From positions 124,001 through 188,000 of the forward strand of contig JAILMW010000022.1 of assembly GCA_024692235.1 (NCBI GenBank): a DNA stretch of 64,000 nt. The letters are read 5' to 3'. This document shows, piece after piece, positions 1 through 7,055 of the stretch; position 1 is the first letter of the stretch; each line of letters opens with the position of its first letter. The translations under genes and the position numbers were made by a program. Under the pieces are notes generated by a model that ran no database searches, was not told the DNA's origin, and saw nothing but the letters and a program-made list of their open reading frames with translations. Origin of the DNA: Saccharofermentans sp. Lineage in GTDB: Bacteria; Bacillota; Clostridia; Saccharofermentanales; Saccharofermentanaceae.

Positions 1-1320
1 ATGTTATTGGCGCAGGCTTCGGCGGTAGTTCCCAAGAAGCCCACTATCTTCGACCTCTACGATGAGATCGTTCATCTGGAGAGAGCATCCGAAGAGGATC
101 TTGAAGCGAGAAGAAACGAGAGAGATCAGGCTCTTGCTCAGGCGCAGGCAGCTACTCAGCGAGTCAATGAGCTCTCTGCTCAAAGAGATGCCCTTAACGG
201 CGAACTTGCAGAGCTCAACGAACAGAATGAGCAGATGCAGGCCGAGTACGAACTTATCGCATCACAGTATGCTGCGGCACTTATCGCAAAGGCTGAGGCG
301 CTCGACCGCTATGTAGAGGCACAGGATAATCTTGCCGCTACGGAGCAGATGTTCTGCGACCGTGTATCCGTTATGTTCGAATACCAGAATCAGTCACCTC
401 TGGAGATCCTTCTGGAGTCTGATTCAATCGCCGGATTCTTCACAAATATCGAGCTTATAACACTTATCGCCGACGCTGACGATCAGGCGGTAGATCAGAT
501 GCAGGTAGCGCTTGACGATGCAAGAGCTCAGGAAGAATATGCTCTCGCAGAAGCTAACGAGATGGAAGCTCAGGCAAATGCCAAGCAGGAGCAGCTCCGT
601 GAACTCGAGGAGCAGATCGGAATTACCGAGAACAGCATTTCCGATATCTCCGGTCAGATAAGCAGCGCTCAGGCTACGGCAAACGACTTCAATGCACAGG
701 CAGCTCAGCTTAACAGCGAGATCGCACAGATCCAGGACGAGATCTATGCTCAGCAGCAGGCACAGGCCGCTGCATCTTCAGAACAGCAGACTACAAGCGA
801 TACATACTCGGAGGAGGCGGCTTCTTCAGGTACATCCGAGAATCTTCCCGCAGCTACTCCCGAGCAGACGGCGCCTCCGGCTAATCCCGCTATCGGCGTG
901 TCGCTTTCCTGGCCCTGCTACTGCAGGAACATAACTTCTCCTTTCGGATACAGATATCACCCCGTAACAGGTGAGTGGAAGGGACATACCGGTATCGATA
1001 TCGGCTGCGGCTTCGGTGATTCCATTATCGCTGCAGCTTCGGGAACGGTATCTTATGTATGCTGCCCCTGCCCCGGCTCTAATTACACGGACGGTTCTGT
1101 CGGAGGCGGTTACGGCAACTATGTCATGATCGACCACGGCAACGGCGTTGTTACTCTCTACGGTCACTGCAGAAATGTATATGTTTCTCAGGGCGAGTGG
1201 GTATCTGCAGGTCAGCAGATCGCGGAAGTAGGAAGTACGGGTACATCTACAGGACCTCACCTTCACTTCGAGGTAAGAGTCAACGGAAGCAGAGTGGATC
1301 CTCAGGCATATCTTCCTTAA
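1..1320 (+). CDS. Murein hydrolase, coiled coil plus M23 (LytM-type) endopeptidase; 5' end cut by window
   Basis: Secreted peptidoglycan peptidase or amidase activator acting on the cell wall. Residues about 17-255 form a long coiled coil rich in Gln, Glu and Ala, residues about 255-300 are a Ser/Ala/Pro linker, and residues about 305-439 are an M23 domain. Visible zinc ligands are His329 and Asp333 (motif GHTGID) and His420/His422 (motif GPHLHFE), so the enzyme looks catalytically intact. The sequence before the coiled coil (LLAQASAVV) looks like the tail of a signal peptide, so the true start is probably left of the window and the ATG at base 1 is accidental. The architecture is that of EnvC/PcsB-like proteins, which are often linked to cell division. 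The next gene overlaps its stop codon (TAATG), suggesting co-translation. Confidence 0.9.
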   Translation: MLLAQASAVVPKKPTIFDLYDEIVHLERASEEDLEARRNERDQALAQAQAATQRVNELSAQRDALNGELAELNEQNEQMQAEYELIASQYAAALIAKAEALDRYVEAQDNLAATEQMFCDRVSVMFEYQNQSPLEILLESDSIAGFFTNIELITLIADADDQAVDQMQVALDDARAQEEYALAEANEMEAQANAKQEQLRELEEQIGITENSISDISGQISSAQATANDFNAQAAQLNSEIAQIQDEIYAQQQAQAAASSEQQTTSDTYSEEAASSGTSENLPAATPEQTAPPANPAIGVSLSWPCYCRNITSPFGYRYHPVTGEWKGHTGIDIGCGFGDSIIAAASGTVSYVCCPCPGSNYTDGSVGGGYGNYVMIDHGNGVVTLYGHCRNVYVSQGEWVSAGQQIAEVGSTGTSTGPHLHFEVRVNGSRVDPQAYLP

Positions 1321-2069
1321 TGAACGAAGAATTCTACGACATAATCGCAAGATACTACGACACCATGCAGGACGGCATCGACCACGACATGTGGGCAAGG
1401 ATGCTGGATTCCTTCATACGTGAATTCTGCACATCCGAGCCTCAGGGAGAAGACGGCAAGCGCCTTATCGCGGACTTAGGCTGCGGCTCCGGCACCATCA
1501 CCATCAAGCTGGAGCAGGACCACGGCTACGACTGCATCGGCATAGACCACAGTGTACTCATGCTGGACGAAGCCAGGAACCTGGCAGGAGAAGACAGTCA
1601 TATCCTCTGGCTCAATCAGGATATAACGAAGTTCGAGCTTATGGGGAAGTGCGATGTCTTTATCTCTACCACGGAGACCGTCAACCACATAACCGAGGAA
1701 GAGGACTTAAGGAACATCTTCAAAACTGAGCAGAAGTACCTTAACAAGGGCGGCCTCTTTATCTTCGATGTAGGCACCAAAGACCACTTCGAGAAGACCC
1801 TCGGCAACAACGTATTCTTCGAGGACTACGACGACTTTACGCTTCTTTGGGCTAACGAATACGACACACAAACACGTCTTAGCACATCAGACATGACCCT
1901 CTTTTACAGCGAGGATGGTGAAGTCTACAACAGAGCAGATGCCACAGTCTTCGAGAGATACTACCCGGAAGACTACCTGGAAAAGACAGCCGGCGAATAC
2001 GGCATGCACCTAGTAGAAAGACGGGAAGAAGGCGAGAGGGTATTTCTCGTATTCAGGAGAGAAGAGTAA
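1320..2069 (+). CDS. Class I SAM-dependent methyltransferase
   Basis: A 249-residue methyltransferase with a clear motif I (ADLGCGSGT, about residues 54-62) and the acidic strand-2 motif (GIDHSVLMLDEA). The middle matches the SAM-binding Rossmann fold of the Methyltransf_25 type. The substrate cannot be read from the sequence. The start is taken at the ATG that overlaps the upstream stop (TAATG at 1318-1322); an upstream in-frame extension to 1197 would lie inside the M23 gene and is rejected. An inverted repeat with a T-rich tail follows and probably ends this transcript. Confidence 0.85.
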   Translation: MNEEFYDIIARYYDTMQDGIDHDMWARMLDSFIREFCTSEPQGEDGKRLIADLGCGSGTITIKLEQDHGYDCIGIDHSVLMLDEARNLAGEDSHILWLNQDITKFELMGKCDVFISTTETVNHITEEEDLRNIFKTEQKYLNKGGLFIFDVGTKDHFEKTLGNNVFFEDYDDFTLLWANEYDTQTRLSTSDMTLFYSEDGEVYNRADATVFERYYPEDYLEKTAGEYGMHLVERREEGERVFLVFRREE

Positions 2070-2096
2070 CAGAGAACCCATCCAAGAGAACAAGGT

Positions 2097-2131
2097 AAAC
2101 CTATGCAAAATTATAAGTTTTGCATAGGTTT
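2097..2131 (+). terminator. Long hairpin terminator after the methyltransferase
   Basis: A perfect 14-bp stem (AAACCTATGCAAAA paired with TTTTGCATAGGTTT) with a 7-nt loop, followed by GTTTAAT. The stem is A/T-rich, so it may be a weak or bidirectional terminator. Part of the stem (TATGCAAAA) recurs at 2186, just before the next gene. Confidence 0.55.
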
Positions 2132-2185
2132 GTTTAATATGCGAATAGAACCAAGGCGTAAAACGAGTTACTATTAAGAAAAACA

Positions 2186-2210
2186 TATGCAAAACTATCG
2201 GAAATGCATA
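2186..2210 (+). promoter_or_regulatory. Inverted repeat TATGCA/TGCATA upstream of AbiEi-like gene
   Basis: TATGCA (2186-2191) and TGCATA (2205-2210) form an inverted repeat 24-48 bases before the start of the AbiEi-like gene. TATGCAAAA is also found in the hairpin at 2102-2110. AbiEi antitoxins bind inverted repeats in their own promoters, so this is a candidate operator; that role is inferred. Confidence 0.3.
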
Positions 2211-2233
2211 GAATCTTATCAATGGAGGCTCAT

Positions 2234-2776
2234 ATGTTAAAGACTCGTTCTGAATGCCTTGAAGAATACGGTTCGGATTACTCTATCAATAGGCTGGTTG
2301 ATGAAGGAAAGTTATATAAGGTAGATAAGGGACTGTATTCAGAAGAAGAATATGTCCCGGAATTGGCTGTCCTGGCACATAGATACCCTAAGGGAATCAT
2401 CACCATGGATACAGCGTTTTATCTTTATGGTCTGACTGATGAAGTGCCTGAAGTGTGTACTATGGCTACTAAGCGAGAAGCAGCACCGATAAGGGATGCC
2501 AGGGTCAAGCAGGTATTCATGCCTAAGGAACTGCTTGATGTAGGTGTGACCACCATCGAATACGAAGGTTACACTTTGCAGATATTCGACAAGGAAAGAA
2601 TGCTCATTGAGCTGGTGAGATATAAGAGCAAGCTTCCATACAGCTACTACAAAGAGATCATAGGATACTACCGCAAGCTCTTGCCTCAGCTCAATCCTGA
2701 GAAGATCCGTGACTATGCGGAGAAGGTCCCCAAGAGCGAAAAGGTGATAAGGACCTTGCGTGATGAAGTATTATGA
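2234..2776 (+). CDS. AbiEi-like type IV antitoxin-family protein (orphan)
   Basis: A 180-residue protein resembling the AbiEi family: an N-terminal winged-helix segment (about residues 5-45) and a C-terminal domain with the typical run around residues 60-80 (TMDTAFYLYGLTD). In type IV systems AbiEi is the DNA-binding antitoxin that counteracts the nucleotidyltransferase toxin AbiEii. No AbiEii gene follows: the next gene lies on the opposite strand. The protein may therefore be an orphan regulator or the remnant of a pair. The start is the ATG at 2234, preceded by GGAGG at 2224-2228; an in-frame ATG-like start ten codons earlier has no ribosome binding site. Confidence 0.75.
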   Translation: MLKTRSECLEEYGSDYSINRLVDEGKLYKVDKGLYSEEEYVPELAVLAHRYPKGIITMDTAFYLYGLTDEVPEVCTMATKREAAPIRDARVKQVFMPKELLDVGVTTIEYEGYTLQIFDKERMLIELVRYKSKLPYSYYKEIIGYYRKLLPQLNPEKIRDYAEKVPKSEKVIRTLRDEVL

Positions 2777-2824
2777 TGAGGCTTCAGACAAGATTAGAGA
2801 AGTTGAATTGAGAAGCTTGTAAGA

Positions 2825-3396
2825 TCAGATAACGTTTCTGATATCGCTTTCATAGATATTGAATCTTGTGAATTCCGGTATGGATTCCATTCTGACCTTG
2901 TTGAGTGCATCGTCAGAACTCATCACTTCAGCGGTAATTACAGCTCCGATGGGGTAGATTGGGCGTGAAAGCCTAGTATTCCTTATATCGTCGTACCTGG
3001 TGCATAAGGGTATATCATTTATCCTGGACAGGTAATCGAGCATAGCCAGAAGATACAGGGATTCCGGATACCAATGCTTATCGAATAGAAGACGTATCTC
3101 ATCTTTCTCCAGGATATAAAGCATAAAATCGATATCGCCCATATCCTTAACGCGGTGGCAAGTGTTGCTCTTGAATGTTTCAAAAGCACTTCTGTATTCA
3201 CCGTTTTCAGCTTCTAGAAGATCTTCCATCGAGAAGTTTAACGCCTTAGAGATTCGATATAACGTTCCGGCTGAACATCTGGCAAGATCCGTCTTGCCGC
3301 TGCATATATCGTTGATAGTAGCTTGCGGTATACCGCTAAGCTTGCTGAGAGCATACTTAGTTATTCCTTTTTTTCCAACAGATCATTGATAAACAT
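2825..3396 (-). pseudogene. HTH (Xre-type) protein with a -1 frameshift at an A7 run
   Basis: Reading from an ATG at 3396 (good site AGGGGG just upstream), the first frame gives 11 residues and stops directly after an A7 run at about 3367-3373. Moving to the -1 frame at the heptamer A AAA AAG continues as a typical Xre-type HTH (ITKYALSKLSGIPQATINDI), running without a stop into a C-terminal domain of about 130 residues that I do not recognise. The joined protein would be about 190 residues. Either one A was lost from an A8 run (mutation or sequencing error), or expression needs ribosomal frameshifting: the heptamer and its phase match the known bacterial -1 slippery site. A near-perfect palindrome upstream (3417-3436) is a likely operator. 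Confidence 0.65.
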
Positions 3397-3416
3397 ATAG
3401 TCCCCCTGACATCAAA

Positions 3417-3436
3417 TATAACGGTACACCGTTATA
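3417..3436 (-). promoter_or_regulatory. Palindromic operator candidate upstream of the HTH gene
   Basis: Perfect 9-bp inverted repeat TATAACGGT / ACCGTTATA with a 2-nt centre, 20 bases upstream of the HTH gene start. The position and symmetry suit autoregulation by a dimeric Xre-type repressor. Function is inferred. Confidence 0.45.
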
Positions 3437-3485
3437 ATCTCAATCGTCGTGCTGTACAAATCAGAACATACATTTACCGAAATAA

Positions 3486-3513
3486 ATTTCACCGAAATCA
3501 ATTTCGGTGAAAT
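3486..3513. repeat. 13-bp perfect palindrome in the intergenic region before hslO
   Basis: ATTTCACCGAAAT and its complement separated by CA. Shorter variants of the half-site occur on both sides (ATTTACCGAAAT ending near 3483, and GATTTCAGTG after 3514), so the core is repeated about four times. The 2-nt centre argues for a protein-binding or cruciform site rather than a terminator. It could serve the HTH gene or hslO. Confidence 0.45.
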
Positions 3514-3596
3514 CGATTTCAGTGTTTTTAATCGTTGCTTCAGGTTGTAACTTCGAGCTTAAATAAGTAATATATGGGAGAAAATGAGGTAACAAC

Positions 3597-4511
3597 ATGG
3601 AAAACGACAACACATACTACGCACCGGGAGTCCCCACGGATCCCAAGGAAGATCACATAATAAGAGCAATGGCACTTAAGGGCCACGTCAAGGCGGTAGC
3701 GATAAACTCCACCAAGACCGTAGCAGAAGCCTTAAGGATCCATAACACATCTCCTGTGGTAACGGCAGCTCTGGGAAGATTCATCACGGGCTCTCTTCTT
3801 ATCGCAGAGAACATGAAAAATCCTACCGACACCCAGACCACCATAATCAGATGCGACGGCCCCATCAAGGGCATGACCTGTGTAGTAGACAGCCACGGCC
3901 ACGCCAAGGCATACCCTATAGAGAATCAGGTGGAAGCTACATACCATAGGCCCGGAAAGCTCAATGTAGGAGCAGCTGTAGGCAACGGCTCCCTTACTGT
4001 AATAAGAGATATCGGCCTTAAGGAGCCTTACACGGGTTCCGTAGAACTCGTATCAGGCGAGATCGCAGAGGACTTTACTTACTACCTTGCTTCCTCAGAG
4101 CAGACACCTTCAGTAGTAGCCTTAGGAGTACAGGTAGGACCCGAAGGCGTACTTAACGCAGGCGGTCTTATGGTACAGCTTATGCCCGGTGCAACCGAAG
4201 AAGACATCGACTACGTAGAGCAAAGAGCCAACGGCGGCTTCCCTGACATCACATTCCTTATGGAAGAGGGTTTTACTCCCGCTAAGATCTTAGATCTCTT
4301 CATGGGGGACCCTGACATGGCATATATGGACGGCTACCCCGTAAGCTACAAATGCAACTGCAGCAGAGACAGGATGTACGCCGGTCTTGCGGCTCTTCCC
4401 AAGGACGACATCAAGGCACTCTCGGAAGACACACAGGGCATCGACACAGAGTGCCACTTCTGTGACCACAGATATCACTTCACGCCTGAAGAGATAGGAC
4501 AGCTGCTGTAA
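3597..4511 (+). CDS. hslO: Hsp33 redox-regulated chaperone
   Basis: A 304-residue match to Hsp33 across its length. The C-terminus holds the redox zinc centre: CxC near residues 253-255 (KCNCS) and CxxC near 286-289 (CHFC). In the reduced state these cysteines bind zinc and the protein is inactive; under oxidation they form disulfides and the protein becomes a holdase for unfolding proteins. The N-terminal domain contains the expected TAALGR and GPIKG segments. The start at 3597 follows GAGGTAACAAC. It stands alone between a regulatory intergenic region and the three-gene acetyltransferase operon. Confidence 0.95.
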   Translation: MENDNTYYAPGVPTDPKEDHIIRAMALKGHVKAVAINSTKTVAEALRIHNTSPVVTAALGRFITGSLLIAENMKNPTDTQTTIIRCDGPIKGMTCVVDSHGHAKAYPIENQVEATYHRPGKLNVGAAVGNGSLTVIRDIGLKEPYTGSVELVSGEIAEDFTYYLASSEQTPSVVALGVQVGPEGVLNAGGLMVQLMPGATEEDIDYVEQRANGGFPDITFLMEEGFTPAKILDLFMGDPDMAYMDGYPVSYKCNCSRDRMYAGLAALPKDDIKALSEDTQGIDTECHFCDHRYHFTPEEIGQLL

Positions 4512-4666
4512 AAGATAACGAAAGCTGAATTAAGAGCATGCGTTCTTTTATCGATGGCGTGATATAATAAATGCAAGAAATATGAGCCTGATACTGTTTA
4601 CTGAGTTCTGTTGATTTGTGAGATTGATAGAACGATCATTCAAGAGGATTTTGTTGAAGAATAGTT

Positions 4667-5197
4667 ATGCCAAAGCTGAGTATTAAGTTGGTTAATTCAT
4701 CATTGGAAGAATCTGATTTTGATTGTGATAATCCACAGATAAACACCTTGATTAAAGGTTCGTTTTTCAATTGTGTGAATCAGATTGCATACACATATGA
4801 AATGTGTATAGATGATACTCCGCTAGGATATTATATGATTCAATTAAAATCGATAAATAGTGGAATCCCTGAAGAGATTAGTGATTATTGGGATGCATCG
4901 CTGGAAATGTCTGTTCCATGTTTATACATACATCTTATTGCTATTGACAAGAAATATCAAAAACAAGGCTATGGTAAATTGTTAATGAAACACATTATCA
5001 GCACCGTATTCAATATGATAGAATATGTACCTATACGAATGATATTACTCAAAGCAGTTGCTGATAAGGTTACTTGGTATGAGCAGTTAGGCTTTACGAA
5101 GTTGACCAGCAGTGAAGGTTTTGAAGAATACATGTATATAGATTGTCTTACTAGTGAGCATAGAGCAGATTTAAAAACGTTTGAGGAGGAAGAATAA
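4667..5197 (+). CDS. GNAT acetyltransferase, TacT-like; first gene of a possible toxin-antitoxin-chaperone operon
   Basis: A 176-residue GNAT fold: the acetyl-CoA loop QKQGYG (about residues 104-109), preceded by the beta-4 strand IHLIAID, and the C-terminal WYEQLGF typical of tRNA-acetylating GNAT toxins. The N-terminus (FDCDNPQINTLIKGS) also follows the GNAT toxin pattern. These toxins acetylate the amino group of charged tRNA and stop translation. Unusually, the expected RHH or HTH antitoxin is absent; the next gene overlaps by one base (TAATG) and encodes an unknown 125-residue protein, followed by a SecB-like chaperone. It could also be a plain metabolic acetyltransferase. The DNA is A/T-rich compared with hslO. 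Confidence 0.75.
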   Translation: MPKLSIKLVNSSLEESDFDCDNPQINTLIKGSFFNCVNQIAYTYEMCIDDTPLGYYMIQLKSINSGIPEEISDYWDASLEMSVPCLYIHLIAIDKKYQKQGYGKLLMKHIISTVFNMIEYVPIRMILLKAVADKVTWYEQLGFTKLTSSEGFEEYMYIDCLTSEHRADLKTFEEEE

Positions 5198-5574
5198 TGA
5201 TTGATTATAACAATATAATTCTTGATTCAGATGCATTTAATGAATTACGACATAGATTATCTCTTCCTGACGTAGATGCGATTGCAAGAAGAGATAGTGC
5301 GTTGCGTGATTTTTCAGATAATGTTCGTATTACTAGAAATGGGACAGAAGTGGTACTAGATGTTGACGATGAGTATCTTAAGTCATTGTCAAAGAATAAT
5401 CTCATAGTTGTTCGTGATGAAATAAGTGCAACAGAGTTACTGAAAAGTGAAGATTGGTCAGTGGCACTTCAGTATGATTCAGAGAAGACAGATACGCAGA
5501 GTTATCGCAGTAGACCGATGCCTGCCAATTCTAATAGAGTATCGATTACGGCTAATGAATTGTTTGCAGCTTAA
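5197..5574 (+). CDS. Unknown 125-residue protein, candidate antitoxin
   Basis: No recognised family. The protein is mostly polar, with no transmembrane segment and no evident DNA-binding motif; residues about 40-60 could form a beta hairpin (NGTEVVLDVDDEYL) and the C-terminal 20 residues are Ser/Asn-rich, ending in NELFAA. The start overlaps the acetyltransferase stop (TAATG) and a good site (GAGGAGG) lies upstream. It is sandwiched between a GNAT toxin-like gene and a SecB-like chaperone gene. In known toxin-antitoxin-chaperone loci the middle gene is the antitoxin and its C-terminal tail is held by the chaperone, so an antitoxin role is a reasonable inference only. Confidence 0.55.
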   Translation: MIDYNNIILDSDAFNELRHRLSLPDVDAIARRDSALRDFSDNVRITRNGTEVVLDVDDEYLKSLSKNNLIVVRDEISATELLKSEDWSVALQYDSEKTDTQSYRSRPMPANSNRVSITANELFAA

Positions 5575-5591
5575 GTATGGAGATTGAAGTG

Positions 5592-5996
5592 ATGTTTAGC
5601 AGTTTTCAATTTACTAACCCGTCGTTAGAGCGAATAGATTATTCAATCAATAAAGAGTTTATTGCTGACGGTGTAGATCCTATTTCTATTGAAATAAAGA
5701 CAAACATTAATGTTGAAAAAGACAAAGAGGCAAAAGAAGCAGTTGTTTCTTTGAATATGATTATTGGTGCGAGAGATAATAGCATGCCGTTCTTCATCGA
5801 CGCGACAGAAAGTGCACGGTTTAAGTGGGAGGAGGATAGCATTAGCGGAGTTGACATTGATGTATTACTTAAGAACAATGCAGCGTCGTTATTAATCAGT
5901 TATCTTCGTCCAATCATCTCCTTTATAACCTCTTCGTCCAACTATCCAGCTTACCATCTTCCTTACATAAATTTGAAGGATTCCCCCCAAAATTGA
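5592..5996 (+). CDS. SecB-like chaperone
   Basis: About 134 residues matching SecB-like proteins: an N-terminal beta sheet region and the characteristic C-terminal helix (ASLLISYLRPIISFITSSS) followed by the short Pro/Tyr tail (YHLPYINL), like the LRPIIS and LPPINF ends of SecB. SecB-family proteins are tetrameric chaperones; in toxin-antitoxin-chaperone loci a solitary SecB-like protein protects the antitoxin. The ATG at 5592 has GGAG nine bases upstream and is preferred; the ATG at 5577 is an alternative start. It is the last gene of the operon, with a terminator at 6050. SecB is uncommon in Bacillota outside such loci, which supports the special role. Confidence 0.7.
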   Translation: MFSSFQFTNPSLERIDYSINKEFIADGVDPISIEIKTNINVEKDKEAKEAVVSLNMIIGARDNSMPFFIDATESARFKWEEDSISGVDIDVLLKNNAASLLISYLRPIISFITSSSNYPAYHLPYINLKDSPQN

Positions 5997-6049
5997 GCCT
6001 GTACATAAAGCGAGGCGTTCAAAGTATAATCTACAACATGCCACTGAGA

Positions 6050-6080
6050 ATCCCGCAGAAGCAACGAAGCTCTGCGGGAT
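6050..6080 (+). terminator. Intrinsic terminator of the SecB-like operon
   Basis: Perfect 10-bp stem ATCCCGCAGA / TCTGCGGGAT with an 11-nt loop, followed by CTTTATATT. G/C-rich stem and position after the operon fit a rho-independent terminator. Confidence 0.75.
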
Positions 6081-6139
6081 CTTTATATTCAAGGATTTGT
6101 TGTATAATGAGCAGGTATCAGGAAGACTAAGGGAGATAT

Positions 6140-6847
6140 ATGGAAACACTATACATAGTAATGCCCGCCTATAACGAAGAGGCCAACATAGAAGCAGTAG
6201 TAGATCAGTGGTATCCGATCCTGGAAGGAAAGAGCGAAGCATCGAGGCTGGTAATAGCAGATGCAGGAAGTTCCGACAGGACCCACGAGATACTCGAAGA
6301 CCTTAAGAACACTCACCAAAAGCTTCAGATACTAGAGAATACAGACAGATACCATGGTCCCAAGCTCATGGCTCTCTACCAACATACCATAGACAACAAT
6401 GCGGACTATATCTTCCAGACCGATAGTGACGGGCAGACCGATCCCGGCGAATTTGAGAAGTTCTGGGAACAAAGAGAAGAATACGACGGTATCTTCGGCT
6501 ATAGACCAGTCCGAGGAGACGGTAAGATGCGTATGTTTGTGGAGAAGGTCGTCTGCTTGCTCCTGAAACTCTACTTCAAAGTAGACGTACCTGATGCCAA
6601 CGCTCCCTTCCGTCTCATGAAGGCTGATACTCTTAATAGATACATGGGAAGACTCCCCAAAGACTTCAACATCCCCAACATAATGTTCACGACATTCTTC
6701 GTGCGTTATAACGAGAAAGTAAAGTTCGAGAAAATATCCTTCAAGCCAAGACGTGCAGGTAATAACAACATTAACATAGGCAAGATCTTCAAGATCGGCA
6801 TAAAGGCTCTGGGGGACTTCAGTAGATTTAAGAAAGCTATGAAGTAG
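6140..6847 (+). CDS. Family 2 glycosyltransferase
   Basis: A 235-residue GT-A fold enzyme: N-terminal MPAYNEEANIEAVV, the nucleotide-binding DAGSSDRT segment and the metal-binding TDSDGQTDP (DxD-type) near residues 96-104. It lacks C-terminal membrane helices, unlike the GT2 at 11056. Acceptor and donor are unknown. A TATAAT box at 6103-6108 and GGGAGA before the ATG suggest its own promoter. It belongs by content to the polysaccharide locus starting at 11 kb, from which it is separated by the defence genes at 7-10.6 kb. Confidence 0.85.
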   Translation: METLYIVMPAYNEEANIEAVVDQWYPILEGKSEASRLVIADAGSSDRTHEILEDLKNTHQKLQILENTDRYHGPKLMALYQHTIDNNADYIFQTDSDGQTDPGEFEKFWEQREEYDGIFGYRPVRGDGKMRMFVEKVVCLLLKLYFKVDVPDANAPFRLMKADTLNRYMGRLPKDFNIPNIMFTTFFVRYNEKVKFEKISFKPRRAGNNNINIGKIFKIGIKALGDFSRFKKAMK

Positions 6848-6957
6848 TGCACGAAGGGGAGTTCCTTTGGCTTGATAAGTCGTGCCGTTTGTACCGCTGA
6901 TCACTATATCATTATGGATGCATATGTATAACTCTTTATACTTGTTGTTTTTGACAA

Positions 6958-6986
6958 TAGACAACACTTGATGTGTGTTATATCAT
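6958..6986 (+). promoter_or_regulatory. Putative promoter of the AbiF-associated RNA
   Basis: TAGACA (6958-6963), a 17-bp spacer, and TATCAT (6981-6986). A start about seven bases downstream, near 6993, would produce a transcript ending at the terminator hairpin 7019-7047. Neither box is perfect. Confidence 0.4.
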
Positions 6987-6992
6987 AATTGC

Positions 6993-7047
6993 AACAGGAG
7001 CCCCCACACCTCTCTCTGATGTGTCCCATGGGGGCACATTTTATTTT
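6993..7047 (+). ncRNA. Candidate abiF-type small RNA with its own terminator
   Basis: A short unit just before the AbiF gene. Its 3' part is a terminator: a 9-bp stem, ATGTGTCCC (7019-7027) with GGGGCACAT (7031-7039, one G-U pair), a 3-nt loop and TTTTATTTT at 7039-7047. A competing or pseudoknot pairing is possible between GCCCCCA (7000-7006) and TGGGGGC (7029-7035). A conserved structured RNA upstream of AbiF genes is an established motif, and AbiF loci are viewed as RNA-based toxin-antitoxin relatives of Cas13. The AbiF ribosome site starts right after the T run, so the terminator would also limit AbiF expression. Exact ends are inferred. Confidence 0.6.
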
Positions 7048-7055
7048 GAGGTTTT

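Noticed and set aside
2097..2210. CRISPR-like repeats around TATGCAAAA
   Set aside because: Only two partial copies with no regular spacing; a hairpin and a nearby inverted repeat explain them. No CRISPR array was seen anywhere in the window.
2825..3229. AbiEii toxin partner for the AbiEi-like gene
   Set aside because: Opposite orientation, HTH protein in front, and no nucleotidyltransferase GS...D motif.
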